Shown: positions 9,541 to 18,670 of the stretch, piece by piece | Layout: each line of letters begins with the position of its first letter | Numbering within the stretch: the stretch's first letter is position 1 | NCBI RefSeq assembly: GCF_022179405.1 | Contig: NZ_BPQT01000005.1 | Coordinates: 1-64,000, forward strand | Direction of reading: 5' to 3' | DNA from: Methylobacterium marchantiae | GTDB taxonomy: Bacteria; Pseudomonadota; Alphaproteobacteria; Rhizobiales; Beijerinckiaceae | Length of the DNA stretch: 64,000 nt | Position numbers and translations under genes: made by a program | Notes under the pieces: generated by a model | Seen by the model: only the letters and a program-made list of their open reading frames with translations | Database searches by the model: none | What the model was told of the DNA's origin: nothing

Positions 9541-10026
9541 ATGCCGACAATCACGCCATGGAAGCGACTCGCCCGGTCGATCGGGGTTTCGCTCTGCTTC
9601 GTTCTCGGCGCATCATCCGCGTTCGCTGAGACCGCACCGGCCATCGTGGCGGTGAATGTCGACAACGCAAAGGTCATCCGTCTGCCCGAGCGGACGCAGA
9701 CGGTCATCGTAGGAAATCCTCTCGTGGCCGATGTCGCTCTTCAGAAGAACGGCATCGTCATCCTGACGGGGAAGAGCTTCGGCTCCACCAACCTTATCGC
9801 CCTCGACGCATCCGGCGGAATGCTGGCGGAATCGACCATCAGCGTCCAGGCTGCACAAGGAGCGATCGTTACCGTACAGCGGGGTCTCGACCGCGAATCT
9901 TATTCGTGCACCCCCAATTGCATGCCATCGATGCAGCTCGGCGACGCGACGAAGTACTTCGGTGATGTCAGCGGCCAAGCCGATAGCCGACGCACTCTCG
10001 CAACAGCGGGAAGCGGCCCGAGATAG
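9541..10026 (+). CDS. stand-alone pilus/secretin N-terminal-domain protein
   Basis: This exported protein of about 161 residues has a signal peptide ending near residue 28. A domain follows that resembles the N-terminal domain of CpaC (pattern I.LP...T.IVGNPLVADV then GKSFGSTNLI.LD), but there is no secretin barrel. The C-terminal tail has a C-x3-C pair. ATG 9541 and ATG 9526 are both possible starts. It is transcribed divergently from flp, and a strong terminator follows at 10040. By context it probably accompanies the Tad secretin, perhaps as a periplasmic adaptor. That role is inferred. Confidence 0.8.
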   Translation: MPTITPWKRLARSIGVSLCFVLGASSAFAETAPAIVAVNVDNAKVIRLPERTQTVIVGNPLVADVALQKNGIVILTGKSFGSTNLIALDASGGMLAESTISVQAAQGAIVTVQRGLDRESYSCTPNCMPSMQLGDATKYFGDVSGQADSRRTLATAGSGPR

Positions 10027-10039
10027 ACCGAGGTTTCGG

Positions 10040-10082
10040 AACGAGAAAGGCCACCGTCGCCATGACGGTGGCCTTTCTCGTT
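10040..10082. terminator. bidirectional intrinsic terminator
   Basis: A perfect 19-base-pair stem (10040-10058 with 10064-10082) closes a 5-base loop between convergent genes. It begins 14 bases after the plus-strand stop. The stem contains short T and A runs suited to termination on either strand. Confidence 0.85.
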
Positions 10083-10147
10083 GTCGGAGCGTGGCAGTGC
10101 CGCGCGGTCTCGGCGGCCGGCGTAGGAACCGACCGACCGGAGACGTG

Positions 10148-11650
10148 TCAGATGGTCTGGTTGTAGGCGCCGACTTCCGGGCTTTCGCGCAGGACGCCGT
10201 CCACCGCCTTGAACATGGCGTGCAACCGCTCCTCCGACACGGGGCTCTCGATCACGACCACCAGCTCCGGCTTGTTGGACGATGCGCGCACGAGGCCCCA
10301 GGTCCCATCTTCCGTGGCGACCCGCACGCCGTTCACCGTGACGAGATCGGTGATCTTGGCTCCGGCGATGGGTTCGCCCGCCGCCTGCATGGCCTGGAAG
10401 CGCGCGGTCACCTTCTCGACGATGCCGTACTTCACCTCGTCATCGCAATGCGGCGACATGGTCGGCGACCCCCAGGTCTTGGGCAATGCACGGTAGAGAT
10501 CGGCCATGGACTTATCGGGGTTGCGATCGAGCATTTCGATCACAGCGATGCCGGTGAGGAGACCATCGTCGTAGCCGCGGCCGATCGGCTCGTTGAAGAA
10601 GAAGTGCCCGGACTTCTCGAAGCCTGCGAGGGCACCGAGTTCGTTGACGCGCCGCTTGATGTAGGAATGGCCGGTCTTCCAGTAATCCGTCTTGACCGCC
10701 TGAGCCTGCAATTCCGGGTCGGTGTTGTAGAGGCCGGTCGATTTCACGTCGACGACGAAGGTCGCTCCGGGATGAAGCTTCGACAGGTCGCGGGCCAGCA
10801 TCACGCCGATCTTGTCGGCGAAGATCTCCTCGCCCTCGTCATCAACGACGCCGCAGCGGTCGCCGTCACCATCGAAACCGAGGCCGACATCGGCACCGGT
10901 CTCTTTCACCTTGGCCGCGATGGCATGGAGCATTTCCATGTCCTCGGGGTTCGGGTTGTAACGCGGAAAGGTGTAGTCGGGCGTCACATCGAGAGGGATG
11001 ACTTCGACGCCGAGCGCTTCGAGGAGCCTCGGCGCGAAAGCTCCGGCCGTCCCGTTGCCGCAGGCCGCCACCACCTTGAGCTTGCGGGTGATCGGTTTTG
11101 CCCGGCTCTTGAGGTCGGCGAGGTAGGTCTCGGCAAAGCCTTCGACGAATTCGTAGGCACCCCCATCGCGGTACGTGTAGGTGCCGCCGAGTACGATCTC
11201 CTTGAGGCGTCCCATCTCCTCGGGGCCGAAGGTCATCGGGCGGTTGGCGCCCATCTTCACGCCGGTCCAGCCATTGTCGTTGTGCGAAGCGGTGACCATC
11301 GCGACGCAGGGGCAATCGAGGGCGAACTGCCCGAAATAAGCCATCGGCGAGAGGGCGAGGCCGACATCCTTCACACGCAGGCCCGCGGCCTGCATGCCGG
11401 CGATCAGCGCCAGCTTGATCGAGGAAGAGTACCCGCGGAAATCGTGCCCGGTGACGATGTCGGGGCGAACACCCATCTCGTGAACCAGCGTACCTATGCC
11501 CATGCCGAGGGCCTGGACGCCCATGAGATTGATTTCCTGCGGAAACAGCCAGCGGGCGTCGTATTCACGGAAGCCGGTGGGCTTCACCAGAGGAAACTGC
11601 TCGAACTCGAACGTATTGGGCGTGAGCGAAGCATGCGGCTTTGGAAACAT
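10148..11650 (-). CDS. phosphomannomutase/phosphoglucomutase (AlgC/ManB family)
   Basis: This 500-residue alpha-D-phosphohexomutase interconverts hexose 1- and 6-phosphates for polysaccharide and LPS precursors in the cytoplasm. The phosphoserine loop is TASHND with the phosphorylated serine at S122. The metal-binding loop GFDGDGDR supplies D260, D262 and D264. The C-terminal phosphate-binding region (VRASSNKPEL) is present. Length is slightly above AlgC-type enzymes. It is a single-gene unit facing the terminator at 10040. Whether mannose or glucose phosphate is preferred cannot be read from sequence. Confidence 0.92.
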   Translation of the reverse strand: MFPKPHASLTPNTFEFEQFPLVKPTGFREYDARWLFPQEINLMGVQALGMGIGTLVHEMGVRPDIVTGHDFRGYSSSIKLALIAGMQAAGLRVKDVGLALSPMAYFGQFALDCPCVAMVTASHNDNGWTGVKMGANRPMTFGPEEMGRLKEIVLGGTYTYRDGGAYEFVEGFAETYLADLKSRAKPITRKLKVVAACGNGTAGAFAPRLLEALGVEVIPLDVTPDYTFPRYNPNPEDMEMLHAIAAKVKETGADVGLGFDGDGDRCGVVDDEGEEIFADKIGVMLARDLSKLHPGATFVVDVKSTGLYNTDPELQAQAVKTDYWKTGHSYIKRRVNELGALAGFEKSGHFFFNEPIGRGYDDGLLTGIAVIEMLDRNPDKSMADLYRALPKTWGSPTMSPHCDDEVKYGIVEKVTARFQAMQAAGEPIAGAKITDLVTVNGVRVATEDGTWGLVRASSNKPELVVVIESPVSEERLHAMFKAVDGVLRESPEVGAYNQTI

Positions 11651-11836
11651 CGCGGGCCCTTTGAATTCTCGTCAGTCAATCACGCTCTGCAGGTGATGTC
11701 CTGCAGGCGACATTCAGCAAGCGCCATACCGGAATGGACTCAGCGGGGAAAGGCCGACCCGCGCATCTCGGGAAACGCGCGATCCCGGATCTCACCGACA
11801 TATCCGTCGGCGATGTGGCAATGGCGCGGGACGCCC

Positions 11837-12376
11837 TCAGCCGCGCATCATCAACCGGCCGTCCGACATCTTGAAATCGTTGAGGCGCCGCAGGAACGAC
11901 ATGCCCAGGAGGCTCGTGCCTAGGCGCCCCCTCGGCAGGACCACGGCCTCCACATCACGGATGCTGATCGTCCCGACGCGTATCACCGGAATCCGCACGT
12001 TGGCGCCCGCGACGGAGCCGTTGGCCGTCTCGATGCGGCGAGTGAAGTCCTGCTCGTAGACTCGTAATCCGAGTCGTTGCGCATCCTCGTAGCTGAAGGC
12101 GCAGATGCTGGCTCCCGTATCGACCAGCATTTTCAGAGAGCGGCCGGCCACGTCGACGTCGATGGAAAAATGTCCGCGCGAATCGGCCGACAGGGTCACG
12201 GCGTTCGGCGCAAAGCGTGTCGGGTTGGTCCCGCCAAGGCTCGCACTGTCGATGTTGAGGGCCATTCCGCCACGATCATGAGGGCGGGGACCGTTCTCGA
12301 ACCGTGTCACCAGACTCATGCCGACGGTGACCGCGGCGGATGTCACTCCCAACGCCCAGAGGATCGGCTGCGTCAT
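11837..12376 (-). CDS. TIGR02281-type retropepsin-like aspartic protease
   Basis: This 179-residue protein has an N-terminal membrane anchor (about 5-25) and a single retropepsin-like domain. The catalytic motif is D86-T87-G88 followed by A-S. A hydrophobic LLGMSFL motif near the C terminus is typical of clan AA families such as TIGR02281. Such proteins act as dimers, probably in the periplasm. The substrate is unknown. Confidence 0.85.
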   Translation of the reverse strand: MTQPILWALGVTSAAVTVGMSLVTRFENGPRPHDRGGMALNIDSASLGGTNPTRFAPNAVTLSADSRGHFSIDVDVAGRSLKMLVDTGASICAFSYEDAQRLGLRVYEQDFTRRIETANGSVAGANVRIPVIRVGTISIRDVEAVVLPRGRLGTSLLGMSFLRRLNDFKMSDGRLMMRG

Positions 12377-12694
12377 TCTCGGTCACCTCGCCATATGGCG
12401 AGCCATCCTTGTCTTGGCAGGTGAACAAATCCCTTGGAGGTCGGCCGAAGCGCCAGCCAATGACGCGAATGATGAGTGAAGCGTTCAAGAGATGCGTTGC
12501 ATTCGCTAAGAGGTCGGTCGCCGTGCATGGCGAGTACGGAGCGTTGCACTTCACGCCTCTTGCGGGTATGGACCTCACGCGCCCGCCAGACACCCTTGGA
12601 GGCACGGGCGCTTCGTGGATCGGTGAGGGCCGTCCGTTTCGGGCGGCTTTTGGCGTTTCGCGGTTATTTGCTTTTCTATTTGAAGGATCACGCC
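12377..12694 (+). other. divergent region and rplY 5' leader
   Basis: This 318-base stretch separates the protease gene (minus) from rplY (plus). It carries no convincing gene. Its second half should be the rplY leader, and it ends with a terminator-like hairpin (12629-12651) and an AT-rich tract before the SD GAAGGA. Confidence 0.5.
12629..12651 (+). promoter_or_regulatory. terminator-like hairpin in the rplY leader (possible attenuator)
   Basis: GCCGTCC and GGGCGGC (7 pairs, one G-T) enclose a 5-base loop and are followed by TTTT, about 43 bases before the rplY ATG. In that position it could attenuate rplY, or it could end a transcript reading in from upstream. This is inferred from sequence only. 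Confidence 0.45.
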
Positions 12695-13390
12695 ATGAGC
12701 GCAACAAAGCCGCTTGAGGCCGTGGCACGCGACCGGGTCGGCAAGGGGGCCGCCCGGGCCGTTCGTCGCCAGGGCAACGTTCCCGCCGTCATCTATGGTG
12801 GCGGTCAGGCTCCACAGGCCATCGCCATCGACCTCGTTCGCACCCGCACACTGATCTATGCCGGTGGCTTCAAGACCACCCTGTTCGAAATCAATGCCGG
12901 TGGAAAGAAGACCCGCGCCATTCCGCGCGACTACCAGCTGGATCCGGTGACGGGCGTGCCCCTGCACGTTGATTTCCTGCGTGTCGTCGCGGGCCAGAAC
13001 CTCACCGTCGAAGTGCCCGTACACTTCATCAACGAGGATGAGGCCCCCGGCATCAAGAAGAATGGCGGCACCCTCAACGTCGTTCTGCACACGCTCTCCC
13101 TCGAAGTGCCCGCCGACGCGATCCCCGACGCGGTCGAGGTCGATCTCACCGGTCTCGAGATCGGCGATTCGATCCATATCGAAGCCGTGACGCTTCCGGC
13201 CAACACCAGCTTCACCGGCGAGGCCGAAGCCGTCGTCGCCAACGTCGTGCCGCCGACCGTGCTCGGTGCCGAGGTCGAGGCCGAAGAGGCCGCGATCGCC
13301 GAGGCTCAGGCGACGGAAGCCGCCGAGGAGAAGGCCGAGGCTGAGGCCGAAGAGGCCGCCGAGGCTGAAGAAGACAAGAAGGAGGATTGA
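12695..13390 (+). CDS. rplY: 50S ribosomal protein L25/general stress protein Ctc
   Basis: This 231-residue protein is the long CTC form of L25, which binds 5S rRNA. The N-terminal L25 domain spans about 5-95 and the TL5 C-terminal domain about 100-185. A strongly acidic Ala/Glu tail makes up roughly the last 45 residues and is common in alphaproteobacteria. ATG 12695 follows a GAAGGA ribosome site and gives the conserved L25 N terminus, so the open frame upstream is not used. It is followed by a terminator and then pth, a common pairing. Confidence 0.96.
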   Translation: MSATKPLEAVARDRVGKGAARAVRRQGNVPAVIYGGGQAPQAIAIDLVRTRTLIYAGGFKTTLFEINAGGKKTRAIPRDYQLDPVTGVPLHVDFLRVVAGQNLTVEVPVHFINEDEAPGIKKNGGTLNVVLHTLSLEVPADAIPDAVEVDLTGLEIGDSIHIEAVTLPANTSFTGEAEAVVANVVPPTVLGAEVEAEEAAIAEAQATEAAEEKAEAEAEEAAEAEEDKKED

Positions 13391-13430
13391 GGCCAGGGGG
13401 CTTCGCGCCCCGGTCTCGTCTTCGTCCACA

Positions 13431-13463
13431 GGTGCTCCGACCGCGAGGTCGGGGCACCTTTTT
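13431..13463 (+). terminator. intrinsic terminator after rplY
   Basis: A 12-base-pair stem (13431-13442 with 13447-13458, one G-T pair) closes a GCGA loop and is followed by TTTTT. It lies 41 bases after the rplY stop, so pth probably has its own promoter or depends on readthrough. Confidence 0.88.
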
Positions 13464-13505
13464 GTTTGATGCCGCCCGTTCGTCATCCGTCAGGGAGATG
13501 ATGCC

Positions 13506-14114
13506 ATGCGCCTGATCGTCGGGCTCGGCAATCCGGGGGCCCGCTATGCGGGTAACCGCCACAACATCGGCTTTCTCGCCCTCGACGAGATGGCTCGGGG
13601 CCATCGCGCGGGGCCTTGGCGGCGCAAGTTCCAGGGAGAGATCACCGAGGCAACGCTCGGCACCGAACGCGTCGTGCTTCTGAAGCCGCAGACCTTCATG
13701 AACGAATCCGGCCGGTCGGTCTCGGAGGCGCAGCGCTTCTACAAGATCGCGCTCTCCGACGTGATCGTGCTCCACGACGAACTGGACCTCGCTCCGGCCA
13801 AGCTCCGGGTGAAGATCGGAGGTGGCAATGCCGGCCATAACGGCCTGCGCTCGATCACCGCGCAATGCGGCAACGATTACCGGCGCGTCCGCCTCGGCAT
13901 CGGTCATCCCGGCGACAAGGCTCTGGTCCATGCCTATGTCCTCAATGATTTCGGCAAGGGTGAGCGAGCATGGGTCGAGGATCTCTGCCGTGCCGTCGCG
14001 GACCACGCCGCGCTGCTGGCGGCGGGCGAGGATGCGAGCTTCCAGAACAAGGTCCACCTCGCCATGGCGGGCCGCGGCTGGGACGACGTCAGGCAGGTCA
14101 ATGCCCGTGATTGA
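13506..14114 (+). CDS. pth: peptidyl-tRNA hydrolase
   Basis: This 202-residue enzyme releases tRNA from stalled peptidyl-tRNAs in the cytoplasm. Family motifs are all present: GLGNPG at the start, RHNIGF with the catalytic histidine at H19, FMNESG, and HDELDL followed by [13 protein letters not shown]. The short C-terminal extension is typical of alphaproteobacteria. The ATG at 13506 follows GGGAGATGATGCC. The antitoxin gene starts 60 bases downstream. Confidence 0.96.
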   Translation: MRLIVGLGNPGARYAGNRHNIGFLALDEMARGHRAGPWRRKFQGEITEATLGTERVVLLKPQTFMNESGRSVSEAQRFYKIALSDVIVLHDELDLAPAKLRVKIGGGNAGHNGLRSITAQCGNDYRRVRLGIGHPGDKALVHAYVLNDFGKGERAWVEDLCRAVADHAALLAAGEDASFQNKVHLAMAGRGWDDVRQVNARD

Positions 14115-14173
14115 CACGAAAACACGAGGACACGATATCGAGACTCGGCTTCGGCGTGTCGGGAGACAAGGGG

Positions 14174-14407
14174 GTGAGGAACGTCACGGTGACGATGGAT
14201 GAGAGCCTCCTGCAACGTGCGCGCATCGCCGCTGCGCGTGACGGCGAGCGCCCGTCGAAGTTCATCGCCGAGACGGTGGAACAGCGCGTCGCCCGGTCGT
14301 TTTTCCAAAGTCAGGCCCTGGAACGCTTCCTTGCGGGGCCGCCACTCCATCTCCTCGACGAGAACGGACGAGCGCCGACACGCGATCAGATCTACGATGC
14401 GGAGTGA
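14174..14407 (+). CDS. ribbon-helix-helix antitoxin of a PIN toxin pair
   Basis: This 77-residue protein starts with a beta strand and RHH pattern (VTVTMDESLLQRARIAA...). A C-terminal tail that would wrap the toxin includes LLDENGRAPTRDQIYDAE. I chose GTG 14174 because GGAG lies 8 bases upstream; the TTG at 14111 would add an unsupported extension. The coding end overlaps the downstream PIN gene by about 11 bases, as in VapBC-type operons. It would normally neutralise the toxin and repress the operon. It appears intact although the toxin is interrupted. Confidence 0.8.
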   Translation: MRNVTVTMDESLLQRARIAAARDGERPSKFIAETVEQRVARSFFQSQALERFLAGPPLHLLDENGRAPTRDQIYDAE

Positions 14408-14864
14408 CGCCGTCCCTCTCGCGGGCCGAGTGTTCGTCGATACCAACGTATTCCTGTATGACCGCGACGACCGCTTCCCCGAGAAGAAGGGGATGGCGCG
14501 ACACTGGCTTGAGGTTCTGGCGGATCGCGGCCTGATCGTGGTGAGCCTGCAGGTTCTCGGTGAGTTGCATGCCGTCATCCTGTGCGGTCGTCTCTGGATC
14601 GATCCGCAGGATACGCGGCAGGAGACGCTGGCACTGGAAGAATGGTCGGAAGGCGCGACCGGTCTCGCACGGGTCGGCGATGCCTAGTCATTGCGGCGGC
14701 AGACCCGGTTTCAGTGGAGGGACTGCGTCATACTCGGTTCCACGATCCGGGCTGGATGCCGCTTCCTCCTGTCGGAAGACTATCAATACGGCCGCGAGGT
14801 CGAAAGAACGGCGATCGTGAATCCGTTTCGGGCCTTACCGGAATCGATCCTCGCGAACTCTTGA
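14397..14864 (+). pseudogene. PIN-domain (VapC-like) toxin interrupted by an in-frame TAG
   Basis: From ATG 14397 the frame encodes a PIN N terminus: VFVDTNVFLYDRDD with the first catalytic aspartate, then [12 protein letters not shown] with the conserved glutamate. It meets TAG at 14685-14687. In the same frame after the stop, the expected PIN C terminus continues ([11 protein letters not shown], then [14 protein letters not shown] and IVNPF) to TGA at 14862. No frameshift is needed. Joined, the product would be about 154 residues, a normal length. A TGG-to-TAG change would explain the stop, because tryptophan is plausible there. Loss of toxicity is the likely outcome; readthrough or sequencing error cannot be excluded. 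Confidence 0.82.
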
Positions 14865-14872
14865 GGAATATT

Positions 14873-15970
14873 ATGGGCTTCAAATGCGGCATCGTCGGCC
14901 TGCCGAACGTCGGCAAGTCAACCCTCTTCAACGCGCTGACGCAGACCGCGGCGGCGCAGGCGGCAAACTATCCGTTCTGCACGATCGAGCCGAATGTCGG
15001 CGAGGTGGCGGTGCCGGATCCGCGCCTCGACGACCTGGCGAAGATCGCCGCCTCGAAGGAGATCATCCCGACCCGGCTCACCTTCGTCGACATCGCCGGC
15101 CTGGTCCGTGGCGCTTCGAAGGGGGAGGGGCTCGGCAACCAGTTCCTCGCCAACATTCGCGAGGTGGACGCCATCGCCCACGTCGTGCGCTGCTTCACCG
15201 ACGGTGACGTCACCCATGTGGAGGGCAAAGTCGATCCCAAGGCGGACATCGAGACGATCGAGACCGAACTGATGCTCGCCGATCTCGACAGCCTCGAGAA
15301 GCGCCTCTTCGCTCTGGAGAAGAAGGCCAAGGGCGCCGACAAGGAAGCCAAGGAGATGCTCGATCTCGTCCAGCGGGCGCTGCCGCTCCTGCGCGAGGGC
15401 AAGCCCGCGCGCTTGGTCAGCCGCAAGCCGGAGGAAGAGAAGCTGTTCCAGACCCTCGGTCTGATGACAGCCAAGCCCGTCCTCTACGTCTGCAACGTGG
15501 ACGAGGCGGATGCCGACAAGGGTAACGCCTATTCGGAGGCAGTCATCGCCCAGGCCAAGACCGAGGGCGCCCGCGCCGTGGTGGTTTCGGCCAAGATCGA
15601 GAGCGAGATCGCGGTGATGCCGCTCGACGATCAGGCCGATTTCCTCGAAGCGGTGGGGCTCGCCGAGCCAGGTCTGAACCGTGTCATCCGTGCCGGCTAC
15701 GAACTCCTCGGTCTCATCACCTACTTTACCGTGGGTCCGAAGGAGGCGCGCGCCTGGACCATCGAGAAGGGCACCCGCGCGCCCGCCGCCGCCGGCGTGA
15801 TCCATACGGATTTCGAGAAGGGCTTCATCCGCGCCGAGACCATCGCCTTTGCCGATTATACCGCCCTCAAGGGCGAGAGCGGCGCGAAGGAGGCGGGCAA
15901 GTTCCGGCTGGAGGGCAAGGAATACGTGGTGCAGGACGGCGACGTGCTGCACTTCCGCTTCGCCAATTGA
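14873..15970 (+). CDS. ychF: redox-regulated ribosome-associated ATPase YchF
   Basis: This 365-residue Obg-family P-loop protein prefers ATP. The P-loop GLPNVGKST is at residues 9-17 and the G3 motif [20 protein letters not shown] is intact. A coiled-coil insertion and the C-terminal TGS domain (about 280-362) follow. ATG 14873 gives the conserved MGFKCGIVG start; the longer open frame upstream runs through the PIN remnant. It is a universally conserved housekeeping protein linked to ribosome and stress functions. Confidence 0.97.
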   Translation: MGFKCGIVGLPNVGKSTLFNALTQTAAAQAANYPFCTIEPNVGEVAVPDPRLDDLAKIAASKEIIPTRLTFVDIAGLVRGASKGEGLGNQFLANIREVDAIAHVVRCFTDGDVTHVEGKVDPKADIETIETELMLADLDSLEKRLFALEKKAKGADKEAKEMLDLVQRALPLLREGKPARLVSRKPEEEKLFQTLGLMTAKPVLYVCNVDEADADKGNAYSEAVIAQAKTEGARAVVVSAKIESEIAVMPLDDQADFLEAVGLAEPGLNRVIRAGYELLGLITYFTVGPKEARAWTIEKGTRAPAAAGVIHTDFEKGFIRAETIAFADYTALKGESGAKEAGKFRLEGKEYVVQDGDVLHFRFAN

Positions 15971-15978
15971 GAGCGCGC

Positions 15979-16974
15979 ATGCCCGGCATCGCCTTCGAGG
16001 ACTTCACCCCCGGCGCCGTCATCGAGGGCGGGCCGCTTACAGTGACCCGCGATGAGATCGTCGCATTTGCCGCCGAGTTCGATCCACAGCCGTTCCACCT
16101 CGACGAGGCGGCAGCGGAGGCGACTTTCGTCGGCCATCTCATCGGCTCGGGCTGGCAGAGCGCCGGTTTCGGTATGCGGCTCCTGCAGAAGCACGTCTTC
16201 CGCGGCGCCACTTCCATGGGCTCGCCCGGCATCCTTCAACTGCGCTGGCTGCGGCCGGTGCTGCCGAATGATGCCCTGCGCATCGCCGTCACCGTCGAGA
16301 GTTGCCGGGTCTCGAACTCGAAACCGGATCGTGGCTTCGTGCGCTTTGGCATGACCATGCTCAACGGCCGCGACGAGACGGTGATGACTCAGGCCTTCTC
16401 CGTGATGTTCGCCCGCAGGGACGCGACACCGCTGCCACCGCGCTCCGTGAGCCTGGCCGAGCCTGCCCGTTTGGTGGAGGGGACCGACGCGGAGCGGATC
16501 AATTTTCTCGGCAGTGCGCCCATCGGGACAACGCGCGATCTCGGCGGGCACGTATTCACGTCCGAGGCCATCGTGGCCTTCGCCAGGGCCTACGATCCGC
16601 AGGCCTTCCACCTCGATCCCGGCTTGGCGCGCGAGACCCATTTCGGTGCCCTGTGCGCTTCGGGTTGGCACACCGCGGCCGTCTGGATGAAGCGCCTGCA
16701 CATCACCCGCGCGCGCGACATCGCCCACACGGAGCGCTCGGGCCCCGTGCCGCAACTCGGTCCCTCACCGGGGTTTCGAGACATGCGCTGGTTGGCCCCG
16801 GTCTATGCCGGCGACACTCTGCGCTATTCCTGCACCCTCACCGCCGCGCGCCGAACCGCAACGCGACCGGGATGGGGTCTCGCCACCCACCACAACACCG
16901 CCGTGAACCAACACGGGACGAAGGTGTTCGAGTTCACCGGATCGGTTTTCATCCAGTGGGAGCCGACCGCGTGA
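15979..16974 (+). CDS. tandem MaoC-like hydratase (double hot-dog)
   Basis: This protein of about 331 residues has two MaoC-like hot-dog domains, about 5-150 and 165-325. Both keep the hydratase signature (DPQPFHLDEAAA in the first, DPQAFHLDPGLA in the second) followed by a conserved G-W pair (GSGWQSAGF and ASGWHTAAV). Such enzymes hydrate 2-enoyl-CoA thioesters, and single-domain forms act as dimers. This one looks like an internal duplication. It starts 8 bases after ychF. The substrate is unknown; fatty-acyl or C4-C5 enoyl-CoA are plausible. Confidence 0.85.
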   Translation: MPGIAFEDFTPGAVIEGGPLTVTRDEIVAFAAEFDPQPFHLDEAAAEATFVGHLIGSGWQSAGFGMRLLQKHVFRGATSMGSPGILQLRWLRPVLPNDALRIAVTVESCRVSNSKPDRGFVRFGMTMLNGRDETVMTQAFSVMFARRDATPLPPRSVSLAEPARLVEGTDAERINFLGSAPIGTTRDLGGHVFTSEAIVAFARAYDPQAFHLDPGLARETHFGALCASGWHTAAVWMKRLHITRARDIAHTERSGPVPQLGPSPGFRDMRWLAPVYAGDTLRYSCTLTAARRTATRPGWGLATHHNTAVNQHGTKVFEFTGSVFIQWEPTA

Positions 16975-17061
16975 GATCGCTCACGATCGCCTGATCCGGA
17001 GCGATAGGCTGCTCGGGGTCGGACCGAGACCGGGATTCGATCCCGCGTCCGAGTAGGGATC

Positions 17062-18159
17062 CTATGCCGCCGCCCGCCGCTCCGGATACAGCGACAGCAG
17101 CCCTTCGGCATCGGCACTCGCGACGCCACGCTCGGTGATGATTCCCGTCACGAGCCGCGCCGGCGTCACGTCGAAGGCGGGGTTCGCCACCGGGCTCCCC
17201 GGCGAGACGACCTCGATTGTGGCGAGGCCGCCATCTGCGAGCCGTCCGGTCAGGTGCGAGACCTCGCGCCCGTCGCGCTCCTCGATAGGAATCTGCGCCA
17301 CACCGTCGTCGAGCGTCCAGTCGATGGTCGAGAAGGGGAGAGCGGCATAGAACGGCACGCGGTTGTCGGAAGCCGCGAGGGCCTTCAGGTAGGTACCGAT
17401 CTTGTTGCACACATCGCCGGAGGCGGTCGTCCGGTCCGAGCCGACGATGCAGACATCGACCTTGCCATGCTGCATCAGGTGGCCGCCGGCATTGTCAGCG
17501 ATAACGGTGTGGGGCACGCCGTGGGCGTTGAGCTCGAAGGCGGTGAGGGCCGCGCCCTGGTTCCGCGGCCGGGTCTCGTCCACGTAGACATGGACTGGAA
17601 TGCCGGTCTCGTGCGCCACGTAGATCGGCGCGAGCGCAGTGCCCCAATCGACCGTGGCGAGCCAGCCGGCATTGCAATGGGTCAGCACGTCGATGCGTCG
17701 CCCCTTGGCCTGGTGGAGATCGGCCAGGATCGCGGCGCCGTGACGGCCGATGGCGTGGCAGCTCTCCACGTCTTCCTCGGCGATGCGCCCGGCTTCGGCG
17801 AAAGCGAAGGTGGCACGCTCCGAGAATTCGACCTCGCGCAGCTTGGCGGCGACACGATCGAGCGCCCAGCGCAGGTTGATCGCGGTGGGACGCGTCGCGG
17901 CGAGCATCTCGACCGCGCGTTCGATCGCCTCATCCGAAGCCTCCTCGCGAAGGCCGAGCGCCAGACCGTAAGCCGCCGTGACACCGATGAGCGGAGCGCC
18001 CCGTACGATCATGGTGCGGATGGCGACCGCTGCATCGTCCAGGCTGGCGAGGCGCTTCAACTCGAAGGCGAAAGGCAGCCGTGTCTGGTCGATGACCTCG
18101 ACGGATGCGCCGTCGTCGGCCGGGAGGATGGTGCGGAACGATTTGCCGTCGATGTTCAT
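17062..18159 (-). CDS. mtnA: S-methyl-5-thioribose-1-phosphate isomerase
   Basis: This 365-residue aldose-ketose isomerase of the eIF2B-related family converts methylthioribose-1-phosphate to methylthioribulose-1-phosphate in the methionine salvage pathway. The conserved RGAPLIG segment, the catalytic-cysteine region [10 protein letters not shown] and the aspartate-containing [18 protein letters not shown] block are all visible. Length is typical. No other mtn gene is adjacent. The pathway enzyme acting before it, MtnP, is encoded at 43753-44628. Confidence 0.95.
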   Translation of the reverse strand: MNIDGKSFRTILPADDGASVEVIDQTRLPFAFELKRLASLDDAAVAIRTMIVRGAPLIGVTAAYGLALGLREEASDEAIERAVEMLAATRPTAINLRWALDRVAAKLREVEFSERATFAFAEAGRIAEEDVESCHAIGRHGAAILADLHQAKGRRIDVLTHCNAGWLATVDWGTALAPIYVAHETGIPVHVYVDETRPRNQGAALTAFELNAHGVPHTVIADNAGGHLMQHGKVDVCIVGSDRTTASGDVCNKIGTYLKALAASDNRVPFYAALPFSTIDWTLDDGVAQIPIEERDGREVSHLTGRLADGGLATIEVVSPGSPVANPAFDVTPARLVTGIITERGVASADAEGLLSLYPERRAAA

Positions 18160-18670
18160 GGGCGGGCCTCTCGCATAATCCAGCCGACAGAGCCAGCCTA
18201 TGTGTCCTGCGCGCGAGCTTGACCTTCGACGCCGAAGTCTCGGCGCGATAGCGCGCGTCGGAAGGGGGCTAATCCTGGAACGCGGCCGAGGCCGGGGAAA
18301 TCGTCCGTTGAACTCGCGTCGTCGTCACGGTGCCTCGAGCCCCCGCGCAGAAAGCACGATGTCTCGCGCAAGGGCGGAGCGAGCCGGGAGAGTTCGCTTG
18401 CAAGCCAGCAGCGATGGAACAGATCACGCCCGTCTGGGGGAGCCGCCAGACCGACGAGAACCGCGAGACCCTTCAAGCGAGACAGTGCGGCTCATCGCCG
18501 GTGATGATCACGGCAGGCGTTGACGACGATACCGTATGGCCAAGTGGTGAAGCTCGCCTCGCCCTTGAAGCTGCGAGCTTGCCCGCCAGGTCGCAGCATA
18601 CGTCCTGACTGATGTCGTCGGATTCGTGGCTGGACCCATTCAGGCCCCACGCGATCCGGTGGATGCGATC
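18160..18670. other. intergenic, mtnA to cheZ (511 bases)
   Basis: Both flanking genes are on the minus strand. The stretch should hold the mtnA promoter next to 18160 and the cheZ 3' region near 18670. Several open frames exist, but none has a convincing ribosome site or recognisable product. I see no intrinsic terminator or known riboswitch fold by eye. Confidence 0.5.

Noticed and set aside
9962-11923. 653-codon plus-strand open frame
   Set aside because: It is antisense to the phosphohexomutase, which has all catalytic motifs.
18198-18523. Overlapping small open frames between mtnA and cheZ
   Set aside because: None has a ribosome site, conserved motif or plausible composition. They look like chance frames in GC-rich DNA.
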